From the NCBI GenBank assembly GCA_013822285.1, contig PNKF01000005.1, positions 1 to 36,145 on the forward strand: a DNA stretch of 36,145 bases. Direction: 5' to 3'. The notes beneath the pieces were generated by a model, which saw nothing but the letters and a program-made list of their open reading frames with translations, was not told the origin of the DNA and searched no databases. Below are positions 7,987 to 17,846 of this stretch, piece after piece (within the stretch, counting starts at the first letter, position 1; every line of letters begins with the position of its first letter). The position numbers and the translations under genes are program-made. The DNA is from Gemmatimonas sp. (lineage in GTDB: Bacteria; Gemmatimonadota; Gemmatimonadetes; Gemmatimonadales; Gemmatimonadaceae).

Positions 7987-10900
7987 CTACCAGCGCCAGT
8001 CGCGATACAGGTCGAGACCCAGCTGATAGATCTGCGCGAAGCTGCCGATGCGATTGCAGGGCGCAGACCCCGGCGTGAGCGAGAGCTCGGCGCTCAAACG
8101 CTCGCGCGGACTGTACTCCGCCGTCACGCCGAACCACGCGGGCAGTGACCGCGCCGCCCGGTTGTCGCCGCGGCAGACACCGCCCGAGAGTCGCAGGTAC
8201 GAGTCCGTCCCCACCTGCGTGCCCGCCGTGAGCGCGAAGGAGTTGAGCAGGCCTTCGAATGAGTTGAGCGTGAAGTCACGCGGCGAATCACCGGCCACCG
8301 TGACGACCTGCAACTCGCTCAAGAACGGCAGGCGAGCGCCCAAGGCACGCTCGGCGGCGCCGCCCAGCGACGGCACCAGCGCGGCCGTGGCCAAGCGAAC
8401 CGCCGAGGCGCTCTGGCCATCGAGGGCGAAGCTCGGCGCACCGAAGAGCAGGTACGAGATGATCTCCGTGTCACTCGCCGTAGTGCCGAGGTCGCCCGAC
8501 GAGAGAATGAGTCGCGGCGATTCCACGGAGCCGCTCAACCGCGCGCCGATCTTCACGTCCTCGCGCTGCGCCTGACGCACCGTGTACGACGTGTGGATGT
8601 CGAGCGTCGGTGGAATGCTCAGCGGTCCGTTCAGGCGCACGAGCCCACTGTCCACTTGGAAGGTGCGTTGCAGCAAGCCGAGGTCGAGCCGGAAGGTGCC
8701 GCGCGTCGCGAAGATCTCGCCGCGCACATCGGGTTCGTCCAAGGTGCCCGTGGCCGCGACTTCGCCGGTGAGTTGCACGTTCGCTTCGGGAGAACGCAAG
8801 CGGACCTCGTTGCCGAGTCGCAGCCGCAGGCCCTCGAGGCGCGGCGCGAACTGCGACGAGGTCTCATCCGTCGCGAGATCCTCCTGCAGGACCAGCGCGC
8901 GCCGCCGCTGTCGGCCGATGAACAGGTTGGCCTGCGGGACGGTGACGTCACCGCCGAGCGCCAGCGAGTCGAGGGGGCCACGCAGGCGCAGCTGCCAGCT
9001 GACATCCGCTTCTGCGGTGCGCGGATCGTCGATGATGCGAAGATTCCGTGCGACGGTGCGCAGGTCTGCGGTCCAGCCCGCGTCGGTGCGCACGATGGCA
9101 CCCTCGATGGAGGCCGTGTCTTGCTCGGCGCGTTCATCGTTGAGCCGTGCGCGTTGGATCAGCACGCTGTCTGGCGCCAGCGAGACGTCCATGAGCAGGT
9201 CGCGGAAGCCTGTGCCGAGCGCGGGCACCACGAAGGCGCCATCACGGACGAGCAGGATGCCACGCGGCTCGATGTTGCGCCACGTGCCGGTCACCTGCAC
9301 ATCGGCCTCGAGACCGCCCTGCAGTTCGCGGATGCCGGTGGTCAGCGCCTCGAATCCCGCCAGCGGGGTGTTGCTTGCCGTGAGCCTGACGTACAGCGGA
9401 CGCTCCAGCAGGCGTTCGTCCAGCGCCATCGCCTCCAACGAGAGGTCGATCGGCAGCTCCGCGGTCAGCGCGATGGCATCGCGCTGCAGCATGCGTGTGT
9501 CGAGCTGCACATCGGCGCGGCGGTCGGCGTAGCGCGCCGTCAGGCGTAGCTCCGGCGCCTCGCGCGCGTCGACACGCGTCGAATCCAGCTGCAGGCGTAG
9601 GGCCATCGTCGGTGCCGCAAGCGTGCCGCCAAGCTCGGCATCGGCCGTGAGCAAACCGTCGATACGCGGCGGAATCGCGCCAGTGAAGCGCGCGTGCTGC
9701 AGGGGGACGCGCAGCGCTTGTCCACGCACCGTGAGCGGGCCCGCGGAGTCGAGGCGAGCGGAGAGCGCGAGCCGCGCGCCGTCACGGCTCAGCAGCAGCA
9801 GCGAATCCACCTCGAGGCGGTCGGGACCGCGGAACACGCGCGTCGGTCGCGCGAGACGCCAATCGGCGTCGCGGCTATTCGCGGTCAAGGAATCGAGCTT
9901 GATCTCGAGGCTATCGCCCATGTAGTGCAGGTCCGCGCGACCCTGCGCGAACAGCGTGTCGAGCGCGACCATCCGGAACGAGGCATCGACCCACTGCGGA
10001 TCGCGCACGGTGGCTTCGGCGCTCAGGCGGTGAATGGCCGATGTGCCGGCGACCGCATCAACTAGGTCGAAGGTCGCGAGGCCCCGCGTGGCACGCGGTA
10101 CGCCGTCGAGGAGGAGTTCGCCTTCCATGCGACCGATGCCGAAGCTGCCGGCCCGCAGCGAGTCGCCGCGCAGCGTCGCGCGCACCGCCATGGTGTCGAG
10201 CGAGCCGATCGCGAGGCCCTCAATGAGCAGGCGGCCACCCAGCGAGTCCGCCCAGGCCGTCGCGAGCGAATCACCGAGCAGCGCCGACAGCGCTGGGACG
10301 GAGTCGAGCGTGGCCGAGAAGCGCAGCGTGTCGCGCAGTTGCGGATCGCGTGCGAGACGTCCGCGGGCACCGATGCGTCCGGCATCGAGCGCGATGCGCA
10401 GCGTGTCGACGCGAATGCCGCCGGGCTCCAGTGCGAGACGCCCCGTGCCCTCGCGCAGCGCGAAGTCCAAGAGGCGCGAGGTCGTATCGAGCTGGAACAC
10501 AATCGGGCCGCTCGGTTCAGCCCATCCGCCGTCGATGCCAAGCGTGAAGTCGCCCGAGATCCGGTGAGAGGGCAGCGACTGGTCTACGAGCAGCCGGCTG
10601 GCATCGAGATCGTCGAGACGGAGTCGTCCCAGTGCCACGAGCCGCGCGGTGTCCATGGACGTGGCGCCCACGAAGCTCATGCGGGCGCCTTCGCCTTCGA
10701 GCGCGAGATCCAATGCCACGGAGTCACCACGCGCGGAAGTGCGCAGGTTGCCCTGCAATACGCCGCGCATCGGCATGCCAACGACGGCCTGCCCGAGTGC
10801 GGCGAGGGAGACTGCCTCGAGGCGAAGGTCGGCTTCGAGCCAGGTGCGTGTCGTGTCCTCGGCAATACGGCCAGCGCCGAGCACGCGCGATGCGGGGAGT

Positions 10901-12321
10901 CCGCCATCGAGGTGTTCGAGCTCGAGGTCCCGGAAGCGCAAGTCGTCGATCGGACCTTCGAGTGTAACCACGCCGCGCAGGAAACCGCGCAGCGAGTCGG
11001 CGATATCCGTGACGGCGCCGGCCGTGCGCACGTCCAGCGAATCGATGTGGACGGTGAGCGGTCGCAGGATGGTCTGCACGGCCTCGAGATCCAAACGACC
11101 ATCGATGGTGAACCGCGACCGCGCGCCACCGATGCGGCGGTCGTCGAACTCCAGCGTCGAGGCGGCGAGTGCGAAGTCGTGCAACGGACCACCGGGCCCG
11201 CGGACACGGCCGCGGAGCTGGCCGTCCCAGGGCGGCGGAGGTGTGGAGTCGCCGAACAGCTCTCGCAGCAACGTGAAGTCCAGCGGCGCCGCGGTGACGT
11301 CGAGGTCTCGAATCGCCGTGGACTCGCCGACATCCGCGATCAAGCGGCCCTCGAGGCGCGAGTCGCCCGAGACCATCGTGAAGCGCTCCACGATGGCACG
11401 GTACTCGCCGTCGCCTGCGCCGTTCACGACACGGACGTTGGCAGTGGCGCGCCCCGTGGCGGGAATCAGCGGATCGAGCCAGGCCACATCGGCGAGGTCG
11501 AGGTCGGACACATCTACGCGCGCCGCGATGCGGGCGTCGCGGCTGCTGTCGGCCCAGCGCGCGACGCCGCGCAGGGCGGCGCGGGAGTTCCCGATGCGGA
11601 TATCCGGAAGCTGGGCGGCCGCAGAATCCGCGGAGAAGTCGATCGTACCATTACGCAGGGCGAGCGCGAGGGCGGGATCCTCGCTGCGCGCATCGACCGC
11701 AGCGACGCGCAGGCTGCCGCGCGGCGCGTCCGTCACGATGGTCGACGGACCAAGTGCCACCGCGAGCGCCTGCAGCTCGCGCCGGCGCGGCGGGAGCTGC
11801 GGCAGCGAGTCCGGTTGGGTGACGCGTACCCGACCGTTCTGCAGGGTCAGCGTGTCGATGCGCAGCCGCCAGGGCAGGCCGCCGGCGCTCGATCCCGTGC
11901 CGCTCGTGGAATCCGTCGCCGCGAGCGACGAGACATTCCAGCTGCCACTCGAGTCTTGCACGAGGTCGAGCGTCAGACCGTCCAGCGACACGCTCGTCAG
12001 GTGCAGCTCGCGATCCAGTAGCGGGCGGACTCCGAACGTGGCGCGCAGCGCCCCCAGCGAAGCGACCACCGCACCATCGCGGTCGCGAAGCACCAGCGAA
12101 TCGAGCCCGAGGCTACCGAGCGGCACCAGCGACAGCCCGTGCAGCTCCAGCCCGACGCCCGGCGCGAGACTCGCCGCGATGGTGGACTCGATGCGCGCGG
12201 TGGTCCACGCGCGTCCGCGCGCGCTGTGCAGTGCGAGCGTCGCCGCGATCGCCGTGCCCGCCGCGGCGAGCACGACCAGTCCCAGCGTGACGCGCAGCAG
12301 CAGGCGCAGGCGACGACGCAC
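7987..12321 (-). CDS. tamB: TamB-like translocation and assembly module protein (AsmA-like/DUF490)
   Basis: This 1444-residue protein has one N-terminal membrane anchor (RRRLRLLLRVTLGLVVLAAAGTAIAATLAL). A very long periplasmic region follows, rich in repeated beta strands of the type LDSLVLRDRDGAVVASLGALRATFG and DLDVTAAPLDFTLLRELFG, as in TamB/AsmA-family beta-taco bridges. The last ~350 residues match the DUF490 domain: GTFRLDLGLLQRTFQVDSGLVRLNGPLSIPPTLDI, DTEIISYLLFGAP and a terminal beta-rich tail ending LDLYRDWRW. TamB-type proteins span the periplasm and help lipid transport or insertion of outer-membrane proteins with TamA. It starts with GTG immediately after the TAG of tamA (0 nt gap), so the pair is one transcript. 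The length is slightly above the E. coli protein (~1259). Confidence 0.9.
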   Translation of the reverse strand: MRRRLRLLLRVTLGLVVLAAAGTAIAATLALHSARGRAWTTARIESTIAASLAPGVGLELHGLSLVPLGSLGLDSLVLRDRDGAVVASLGALRATFGVRPLLDRELHLTSVSLDGLTLDLVQDSSGSWNVSSLAATDSTSGTGSSAGGLPWRLRIDTLTLQNGRVRVTQPDSLPQLPPRRRELQALAVALGPSTIVTDAPRGSLRVAAVDARSEDPALALALRNGTIDFSADSAAAQLPDIRIGNSRAALRGVARWADSSRDARIAARVDVSDLDLADVAWLDPLIPATGRATANVRVVNGAGDGEYRAIVERFTMVSGDSRLEGRLIADVGESTAIRDLDVTAAPLDFTLLRELFGDSTPPPPWDGQLRGRVRGPGGPLHDFALAASTLEFDDRRIGGARSRFTIDGRLDLEAVQTILRPLTVHIDSLDVRTAGAVTDIADSLRGFLRGVVTLEGPIDDLRFRDLELEHLDGGLPASRVLGAGRIAEDTTRTWLEADLRLEAVSLAALGQAVVGMPMRGVLQGNLRTSARGDSVALDLALEGEGARMSFVGATSMDTARLVALGRLRLDDLDASRLLVDQSLPSHRISGDFTLGIDGGWAEPSGPIVFQLDTTSRLLDFALREGTGRLALEPGGIRVDTLRIALDAGRIGARGRLARDPQLRDTLRFSATLDSVPALSALLGDSLATAWADSLGGRLLIEGLAIGSLDTMAVRATLRGDSLRAGSFGIGRMEGELLLDGVPRATRGLATFDLVDAVAGTSAIHRLSAEATVRDPQWVDASFRMVALDTLFAQGRADLHYMGDSLEIKLDSLTANSRDADWRLARPTRVFRGPDRLEVDSLLLLSRDGARLALSARLDSAGPLTVRGQALRVPLQHARFTGAIPPRIDGLLTADAELGGTLAAPTMALRLQLDSTRVDAREAPELRLTARYADRRADVQLDTRMLQRDAIALTAELPIDLSLEAMALDERLLERPLYVRLTASNTPLAGFEALTTGIRELQGGLEADVQVTGTWRNIEPRGILLVRDGAFVVPALGTGFRDLLMDVSLAPDSVLIQRARLNDERAEQDTASIEGAIVRTDAGWTADLRTVARNLRIIDDPRTAEADVSWQLRLRGPLDSLALGGDVTVPQANLFIGRQRRRALVLQEDLATDETSSQFAPRLEGLRLRLGNEVRLRSPEANVQLTGEVAATGTLDEPDVRGEIFATRGTFRLDLGLLQRTFQVDSGLVRLNGPLSIPPTLDIHTSYTVRQAQREDVKIGARLSGSVESPRLILSSGDLGTTASDTEIISYLLFGAPSFALDGQSASAVRLATAALVPSLGGAAERALGARLPFLSELQVVTVAGDSPRDFTLNSFEGLLNSFALTAGTQVGTDSYLRLSGGVCRGDNRAARSLPAWFGVTAEYSPRERLSAELSLTPGSAPCNRIGSFAQIYQLGLDLYRDWRW

Positions 12322-14529
12322 CTAGAACGCCTCGCCGATGCTGAAGTGAAACGTCAGGCGCGGCAGCAGCCCGCGCGGCGGCAGCGGTCGGAACGAAGCC
12401 GGGCAGGGCACAGGGCCGAGCGCCGTGGCCGCCGCGTCGTCCAGCGGCTCGGTCGATCCCGGCGACACGCAGATCGCGCGACCGAGCGTCGTCGCGCTCG
12501 CGCGCTGCAGCAGGAAGGCGGGGCCCGCCTCACGTGGGTGCGGGTTGTAGCCGACGTCGACGCGGAACGGTCCCAGCGGCGTCACCAGACGCACACCCAG
12601 GCCAGGCGTGGCACGCAGTCCGGTGACCGCGTAGTTGCCCGAGTTGTTCCAGACGCGGCCGGCATCGAGGAAGATCACCCAGCGCAACAGGTCGCTGGGC
12701 CAGCCCACGCGCGACCGCAGCTCGAGATTGAGCAGCGCCGTCGCCGTACCACCGGCGGGCGCGGTGCGGTCAAAGCCCGCGGCAGGATCGGCATTGCCCA
12801 CGAGCTCGCCATTCACGCTGACCGTGTCACTGGCCGACCGCACGATGTACACGGTGGGGCCAAGTTGACCTTGGTTGTAGCCGCGCACGGAGTTCTGCCC
12901 GCCCGAGTAGAACCGTTCCTGCGGCGGCACGAAGGCTTCCAGGTTACGCCGCGTGGCGATGAAGCCCGCGGACAGTCGCGCGGCGCCGACCAGCGTGCGC
13001 GAGAGCGGGCGGTACAGCGCGTACTCCAGCTGCGTGCGATTGAAGTTCACGCGCGTGCCCGGTCGCCCGACGTTGACCGTGCCGATGCGCGACTCGACGG
13101 CCCAGCGTTCGTCATTCGCGGCGAACGCCGTGATGGCCGGCGCCGAGCGTGAGAAGGTCACGCCCGCCGCATGCATGACGCTGGGACTGTTCAGCAGGAA
13201 GCGGTCGTTGAATCGACAGAGACCGAAGGTGGCGCAGGACACCGCGGCGTCGGAGGTCGTGCGACCGGCGTCAAAGCGATACGCAAACGTCGTGTTGACG
13301 CGCGGCACCAGCGGACGGTCGAAGCTGCCGACGCCGCCGATGCTGGTTTCGCGCACGTAGCTCTGGAATTCCGTGCGTCGTTCGCTGTACAGCGTCCCCA
13401 CGGGGTGCCAGCGATCGCCGATGACGCCGCGCAGGTTCACGGTCGCGCCGACGTAGTAGTTGAGCCGCAGACTGAACGTGTCCGCGCGCACCGCCGGCGC
13501 GCAGAGGCTGGGCGCGCCGTCGAACGGTGCGCCGACGCCCAGCTTCGACAGGCGCAGGTCGAGCTGCAGGCGATGGCCGCGCCCCAGGAAGTTCTGCTCG
13601 ACGAAGCGGCTTTGGGTGCGGAAGCAGTCGATGGTGCCCCAGCCGCCGCCCACACGCAGCGCATTGTGTCGGCCCTCGACCAGGCGCACGCGCACCGGCA
13701 GCGTGTCACCGGTGGAGCGCGTCGGCAGCGTATCGATGGCCACCGTGCGATACAGGTCGTACGAGTAGAGCAGTTGTTGGCTCGCGCCGACGGCGCGGGC
13801 GCTGTACACATCGCCGGGACCGAACCGCAGCAGCTTGCGGACTTCATCCTCGCGCAAGGCCGGCTTGCCGGAATCGTTGGTCGTCATCGCCACGTCGATG
13901 GCGCCGACGCGCATCAATGGCCCGGGCGCGAACGTGAGCGTGACGCGGGCGAGCCGCGCCGCGCTGTCGACCACCACGCTGCGCGTGGGCGGTCGTGCCC
14001 GCGCATAGCCCTCGGCGCGCAGGATCTGCTGCACGGAGTCCAACGTGGCGACGAGCACCGAGTCGTCGAGCGGCGCGCCGCGCAGGGCGCGCAGCAGTCG
14101 CGGCTGGTCCACCAATCCGCGTGGCACGTTCGCGAGACGCACGGTGTCGATGACCACCGGCGGCGCTTCGCGCACGCGGAACGTCAGGTTCACGGTGCGC
14201 GTGCTGGTGCGCTTCAGCTCGGCGCGGGCGACGGTGCCGGGATAGCCGCGCATCCCGTACCAGGCGGCGATGCGTCGCTCGTCGCGGCCGAGTTCCAGCG
14301 TGTCGAGACAGGCCGTGGGGCCGACGTTCCAACCGAACCAGCGGCGCAGCCGCCCCGCGCGCTCGGTGTACAGGATCTGCGTCAGGTCGAAGCTCGTGAT
14401 CGACTCGTTGCCCTCGAACGCCAGCCGCTCCACGCGCGGCCGGAATCGCGTGCACCCGTCGCGCTGCGCCGCAGCCGGTACGGCCGCGATCGCGAGGCAG
14501 CAGAGAGCACGGAGCACGGCGCGGGTCAT
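12322..14529 (-). CDS. tamA: TamA/BamA-family outer-membrane protein (Omp85, POTRA plus 16-strand barrel)
   Basis: The 735-residue protein opens with a signal peptide (RAVLRALCCLAIAAVPAAAQ). POTRA repeats follow over about residues 30-300: VERLAFEGNESITSFDLTQIL, VVIDTVRLANVPRGLVDQPRLLRALRG and MRVGAIDVAMTTNDSGKPALREDEVRKLL. The surface-antigen barrel then covers about 300-735, with LRVGGGWGTIDCFRTQSRFVEQNFLGRGHRLQ, the Omp85 strand GGQNSVRGYNQGQLGP (an RGY-type lid-lock motif), GPFRVDVGYNPHPRE and a final aromatic LTFHFSIGEAF. Its position directly before tamB identifies the TAM-type pair rather than BamA itself, although a BamA paralogue cannot be fully excluded. Confidence 0.88.
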   Translation of the reverse strand: MTRAVLRALCCLAIAAVPAAAQRDGCTRFRPRVERLAFEGNESITSFDLTQILYTERAGRLRRWFGWNVGPTACLDTLELGRDERRIAAWYGMRGYPGTVARAELKRTSTRTVNLTFRVREAPPVVIDTVRLANVPRGLVDQPRLLRALRGAPLDDSVLVATLDSVQQILRAEGYARARPPTRSVVVDSAARLARVTLTFAPGPLMRVGAIDVAMTTNDSGKPALREDEVRKLLRFGPGDVYSARAVGASQQLLYSYDLYRTVAIDTLPTRSTGDTLPVRVRLVEGRHNALRVGGGWGTIDCFRTQSRFVEQNFLGRGHRLQLDLRLSKLGVGAPFDGAPSLCAPAVRADTFSLRLNYYVGATVNLRGVIGDRWHPVGTLYSERRTEFQSYVRETSIGGVGSFDRPLVPRVNTTFAYRFDAGRTTSDAAVSCATFGLCRFNDRFLLNSPSVMHAAGVTFSRSAPAITAFAANDERWAVESRIGTVNVGRPGTRVNFNRTQLEYALYRPLSRTLVGAARLSAGFIATRRNLEAFVPPQERFYSGGQNSVRGYNQGQLGPTVYIVRSASDTVSVNGELVGNADPAAGFDRTAPAGGTATALLNLELRSRVGWPSDLLRWVIFLDAGRVWNNSGNYAVTGLRATPGLGVRLVTPLGPFRVDVGYNPHPREAGPAFLLQRASATTLGRAICVSPGSTEPLDDAAATALGPVPCPASFRPLPPRGLLPRLTFHFSIGEAF

Positions 14530-14578
14530 CAGCTCGGGTCGGAGGGCTGGATGGCGCGACCAGCCGGTCGCGCGCGAT

Positions 14579-14606
14579 TCTATATTCTAGTACCCGTCTC
14601 CAGCAA
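14579..14606 (-). promoter_or_regulatory. Candidate sigma-70 promoter for tamA-tamB
   Basis: On the minus strand TTGCTG (14601-14606) and TATAGA (14579-14584) are separated by 16 bp in an AT-rich island (TACTAGAATATAGAATC) within GC-rich DNA. The start codon is about 50 nt downstream. The same island could supply TATATT as a -10 for the divergent lipoprotein gene, but no -35 is visible for that direction. Confidence 0.45.
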
Positions 14607-14635
14607 TCCTGTACCGCCGTCTCTCGGAGCCCGCT

Positions 14636-15199
14636 ATGCGCCGCCTGCTTCCCGCCGCTTTGCTCCTCGTCGCTGCCTGCGCCAAGGAGGCACCGCCGTC
14701 CGGCGATTCCGCTGCGCGCGATGCCGCCTGTTTCGGGACGCGCATCTTGTCGTACCGCGATCTCGTCGCAGAGGTCGTCATCCCGTCGGGCGAGTCCTGC
14801 GGGGCAGGAAGCTTCCAGGTCGTGTTCACGCGCGCTGCCGATACGCTGGAGACGCTCACCGAGACCCGGAACGGCACCGTGGGCTTCATCGGAACCGCCG
14901 ACGTCACGGGTGACGGGCGCGGGGAGTTCATCATTGCGACCTACACCGACGATTCGACGCGTACGGGCACGCTGTACGCGTACTCCGACAGCGGCGATGG
15001 CATCGTGCGCTTCCCGATCACCGATCTCGCGGCCGATCAACGCGACGGCTATGCCGGCATGGATCGCTTCGGCTTCGGGGGCGCCGATCAGCTCGTGCGT
15101 GCCTTCCCGCGCGGCCCGGCTGGCGACACGGCCTGGTTCGCGTACTCGCACGGCGAGTCGCGCTGGACGCCGATCGAACGGCCGTCCTGGGTGCGCTGA
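14636..15199 (+). CDS. Predicted lipoprotein with an FG-GAP/VCBS-like calcium loop
   Basis: This 187-residue protein has a short positively charged start and a clear lipobox, LLLVAAC, so the mature N-terminus would be lipidated Cys15. After a low-complexity linker (AKEAPPSGDSAARD) it is a beta-rich globular domain. GFIGTADVTGDGRGEFIIATY resembles the Ca-binding loop of FG-GAP/VCBS repeats (DxTGDGxGE). Two Cys residues (DAACFGTRI and GESCGAG) could form a disulfide. I do not recognise the family and assign no function. It diverges from tamA across 106 bp and converges on hrpB. Confidence 0.7.
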   Translation: MRRLLPAALLLVAACAKEAPPSGDSAARDAACFGTRILSYRDLVAEVVIPSGESCGAGSFQVVFTRAADTLETLTETRNGTVGFIGTADVTGDGRGEFIIATYTDDSTRTGTLYAYSDSGDGIVRFPITDLAADQRDGYAGMDRFGFGGADQLVRAFPRGPAGDTAWFAYSHGESRWTPIERPSWVR

Positions 15200-15208
15200 G
15201 TCCGATCG

Positions 15209-15232
15209 GCGCGCGCTCGGCGCTCCGCGCGC
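15209..15232. terminator. Weak GC hairpin between the lipoprotein and hrpB
   Basis: GCGCGCG (15209-15215) pairs with CGCGCGC (15226-15232) around a 10-nt loop in the 46-bp convergent gap. There is no T-tract, and runs of GC dinucleotides arise easily at this base composition. Confidence 0.3.
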
Positions 15233-15245
15233 AATGAACGGCGCG

Positions 15246-17795
15246 TCAGGTCCCTCGGGGCTTGGCGCGCCGCGTCGCTTCGGCCACGAGCGGATCGTCC
15301 GGCCACGGATGTCGCGGATATCGACCCTTGAGGTCCTTCCGCACCTCGAAGTAACCGCTGCGCCAGAAGCTCGCGAGGTCCTGCGTGACCTGCACCGGTC
15401 GTCCCGCCGGCGAGAGCAGATGCATCGTGACCGGGACGCGGCCTTCCGCGAGTCGTGGCGTTTCGGTGAGTCCGAAGCACTCCTGCAGCTTCACGGCGAG
15501 CACGGGATGCGCGACGTCGGCGTAATCCACGCGAATGCGCGAGCCGCTGGGGACCTCGAGCTGCGTCGGCGCAATGCGGTCAAGCCGCTCGCGCGCGGCC
15601 CACGGCAGCGGCCCGAGCAGTGCATCGCCAAGCGCAATCGCGGCAAGATCTGACCAGCGGCGCGCGTCGCCGAGCGCCGGTGCCAGCCACTCGTCCAGCG
15701 TCGCGAGCAGGGCGGCGTCACTTACGTCCGGATATGGGGCGCCGATATGCCGATGGGCAAAGGCGAGCCGCGCGCGCAGTTGCGCATCGGCGTCGCGCCA
15801 CGGCAGGGCCGCGATGCCACGCCGGCGCAGGGCCCCGAGCAGCGCCGCCTGATAGTCCTCGGGCAGTACGTCACGCAGCGCGCGCTCCCGCAGCACGATC
15901 GCCCCCAAGCGCTCGACTTCGCGTGCTCGCACGCGCTCGCTGGCGTCGTCCCACTCGACCTCGCGCAGCGTCACCACGGCGTCGCCCACGGCGGCGCGCA
16001 GGTCCGCGTCGTCCAGCGCGGCCGCGAGCCACACGCGGCTCTCGCTGGGATCACCGTCGAGGTCGGCAATCGCGAGAAACGCCGATCGCCCCAGGGGCTG
16101 CGTGGTCGCGAGTCGCGCGCCTCGGCCATTGCGCAACAAATAGCGCGCGGCCTCTCCCGCCCGACGCTGCGCCACGCGATCGGGATACGCCAGGGCCACC
16201 AATCGCCCCAGCGCCTGCAGGTCCTCGGCGCGATCGTTCGCATCCTTGGGCAAGGCACGGCGCAACGCACGCGCCTCCTCGCGCACGCGATGCAAGCGCG
16301 CATGATCCACCGCGCCGCGATCTCCACGGCGCAGCGCATCGAGTCGCGTCGCCAGGTCCGCGTCATGCTCGGCCGCGTCGCGCCGCAGGATGTCACGCTC
16401 GGCTAGCAGCGCCGCCACTTCGCAGGCCATCGTCGCCATGCCCATCGCCGCACCGCGCAGCGCGAGATGCGCCAAGCGCGGCGCAATGCCCAACGCGGCC
16501 ATCGCACGGCCGTGCGCCGTCACGCGGCCGTCGCGATCCAGGGCGCCGAGGTCGCGGAGCAGCGTGCGTGCCTGGGCGAGCGCCCCGGAGCTGGGCGTGT
16601 CGAGCCAACGCAATGCGCTGGCATCGGCGAGGCCCGCGCAGGCGAGCTCCAAGGCCAGCGGTGCGAGATCCGTCTCGAGAATCTCCGGAACCGGACGTTC
16701 GGCGAGTGCGGCCTGCTGGCCCTCATCCCACAGGCGGATGCAATGGCCCGGCGCCGTTCGGCCCGCGCGCCCGCGCCGTTGATCGGCCGATGCGCGTGAG
16801 ACCCGGAGCGTCTCGAGTCGCGTCATGCCGCTGCGCGCATCGAAGCGCGGTACGCGGGCGAGTCCGGCGTCGATGACGACGCGCACACCATCCAAGGTGA
16901 CCGACGACTCGGCGATGGCCGTGCTCAGGATCACCCGTGGAGAAGCATCGCGCGGTCGCAGCACGCGGTCCTGGTCGTCGAGCGCGAGCGAACCGTGCAG
17001 CAGCTCGATGCGCGCGTCCAACGGCCCGTCCTCGAGCGCGGTGCGGACGCGCTGCAGCTCCGCGATGCCCGGCAGGAACACCAGCACGTCGCCCTCGTGC
17101 TCGCGCCGGGCGCTGCGCACCGCATTCGCCACCGTCGTCGCAAACGGTACGCCGTCGCGCGGCGGTCGGTACGCCGTCGTGACCGGATACTCTCGGCCTT
17201 CGCTCACGATCACCGGCGCGGGCGCCGCATCACCGAGCAGCCGCGCGACCGGCGCTGCCTCGAGCGTGGCAGACATCACGACGAGGCGCAGGTCTGGCCG
17301 CAGCACCGCACGTGATTCCAGTGCGAGGGCGAGGCCGAGGTCACTGCCGATATGCCGTTCGTGGAACTCATCGAAGAGCACGGCGGCCACTCCGTCGAGT
17401 CCGCCATCCTCCTGCACCATGCGCGTGAAGATGCCTTCCGTCACGACTTCGATGCGCGTGGCCGCGCTCACGCGAGCGTCGAGGCGCACGCGATAGCCCA
17501 CCGTCCGGCCCACGGGTTCGCCCAGCAGGCGCGCCATCTGCTCGGCGGCGGCGCGCGCCGCAAGCCGCCGTGGCTCGAGGACCAGCACGCGGCCATCGCC
17601 TCGCCAGGCGGCGTCGAGCAGGGCGAGGGGCAGGCGCGTCGTCTTGCCCGCGCCGGGCGCGGCGATCACCACGGCCACGCCGACGTCTGCCAATGCGGCC
17701 GCGACATCGGGCAGCACGGCATCGATGGGCAGCGAAGGAGCGTCGCGGAGCGGCAGGAGAGGAAACCGGAGCGGGTCGGCGGAGGTAGGAACCAC
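15246..17795 (-). CDS. hrpB: ATP-dependent RNA helicase HrpB (DEAH-box)
   Basis: The protein carries motif I AAPGAGKTTRLPL, Ia VLEPRRLAARAAAEQMA, motif II LFDEFHERH (the HrpB DEFHER form), motif III MSATLEA, motif V ILSTAIAESSVTLDGVRVVIDAGLARVPRFD and motif VI QRRGRAGRTAPGHCIRLW. The HrpB C-terminal domain ends with GRYPRHPWPDDPLVAEATRRAKPRG, near-invariant in the family. HrpB is a cytoplasmic DExH helicase of poorly defined substrate. The track ORF runs back to 18212, but those residues are antisense to lspA and unlike a protein. GTG 17795 (VVPTSADPLRFPLLPLRDAPSLPI) gives 849 residues, the usual HrpB size; the exact start is uncertain by a few codons. Confidence 0.92.
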   Translation of the reverse strand: MVPTSADPLRFPLLPLRDAPSLPIDAVLPDVAAALADVGVAVVIAAPGAGKTTRLPLALLDAAWRGDGRVLVLEPRRLAARAAAEQMARLLGEPVGRTVGYRVRLDARVSAATRIEVVTEGIFTRMVQEDGGLDGVAAVLFDEFHERHIGSDLGLALALESRAVLRPDLRLVVMSATLEAAPVARLLGDAAPAPVIVSEGREYPVTTAYRPPRDGVPFATTVANAVRSARREHEGDVLVFLPGIAELQRVRTALEDGPLDARIELLHGSLALDDQDRVLRPRDASPRVILSTAIAESSVTLDGVRVVIDAGLARVPRFDARSGMTRLETLRVSRASADQRRGRAGRTAPGHCIRLWDEGQQAALAERPVPEILETDLAPLALELACAGLADASALRWLDTPSSGALAQARTLLRDLGALDRDGRVTAHGRAMAALGIAPRLAHLALRGAAMGMATMACEVAALLAERDILRRDAAEHDADLATRLDALRRGDRGAVDHARLHRVREEARALRRALPKDANDRAEDLQALGRLVALAYPDRVAQRRAGEAARYLLRNGRGARLATTQPLGRSAFLAIADLDGDPSESRVWLAAALDDADLRAAVGDAVVTLREVEWDDASERVRAREVERLGAIVLRERALRDVLPEDYQAALLGALRRRGIAALPWRDADAQLRARLAFAHRHIGAPYPDVSDAALLATLDEWLAPALGDARRWSDLAAIALGDALLGPLPWAARERLDRIAPTQLEVPSGSRIRVDYADVAHPVLAVKLQECFGLTETPRLAEGRVPVTMHLLSPAGRPVQVTQDLASFWRSGYFEVRKDLKGRYPRHPWPDDPLVAEATRRAKPRGT

Positions 17796-17846
17796 GAGGG
17801 GCGCCGCGTAAGTTAGGTCTTCATCCCATTCAGTGCTCCGAACTCC

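Noticed and set aside
10339-12325. Two long plus-strand ORFs (560 and 558 aa) within tamB
   Set aside because: They overlap each other and the tamB frame, and show only low-complexity Arg/Ser-rich translation.
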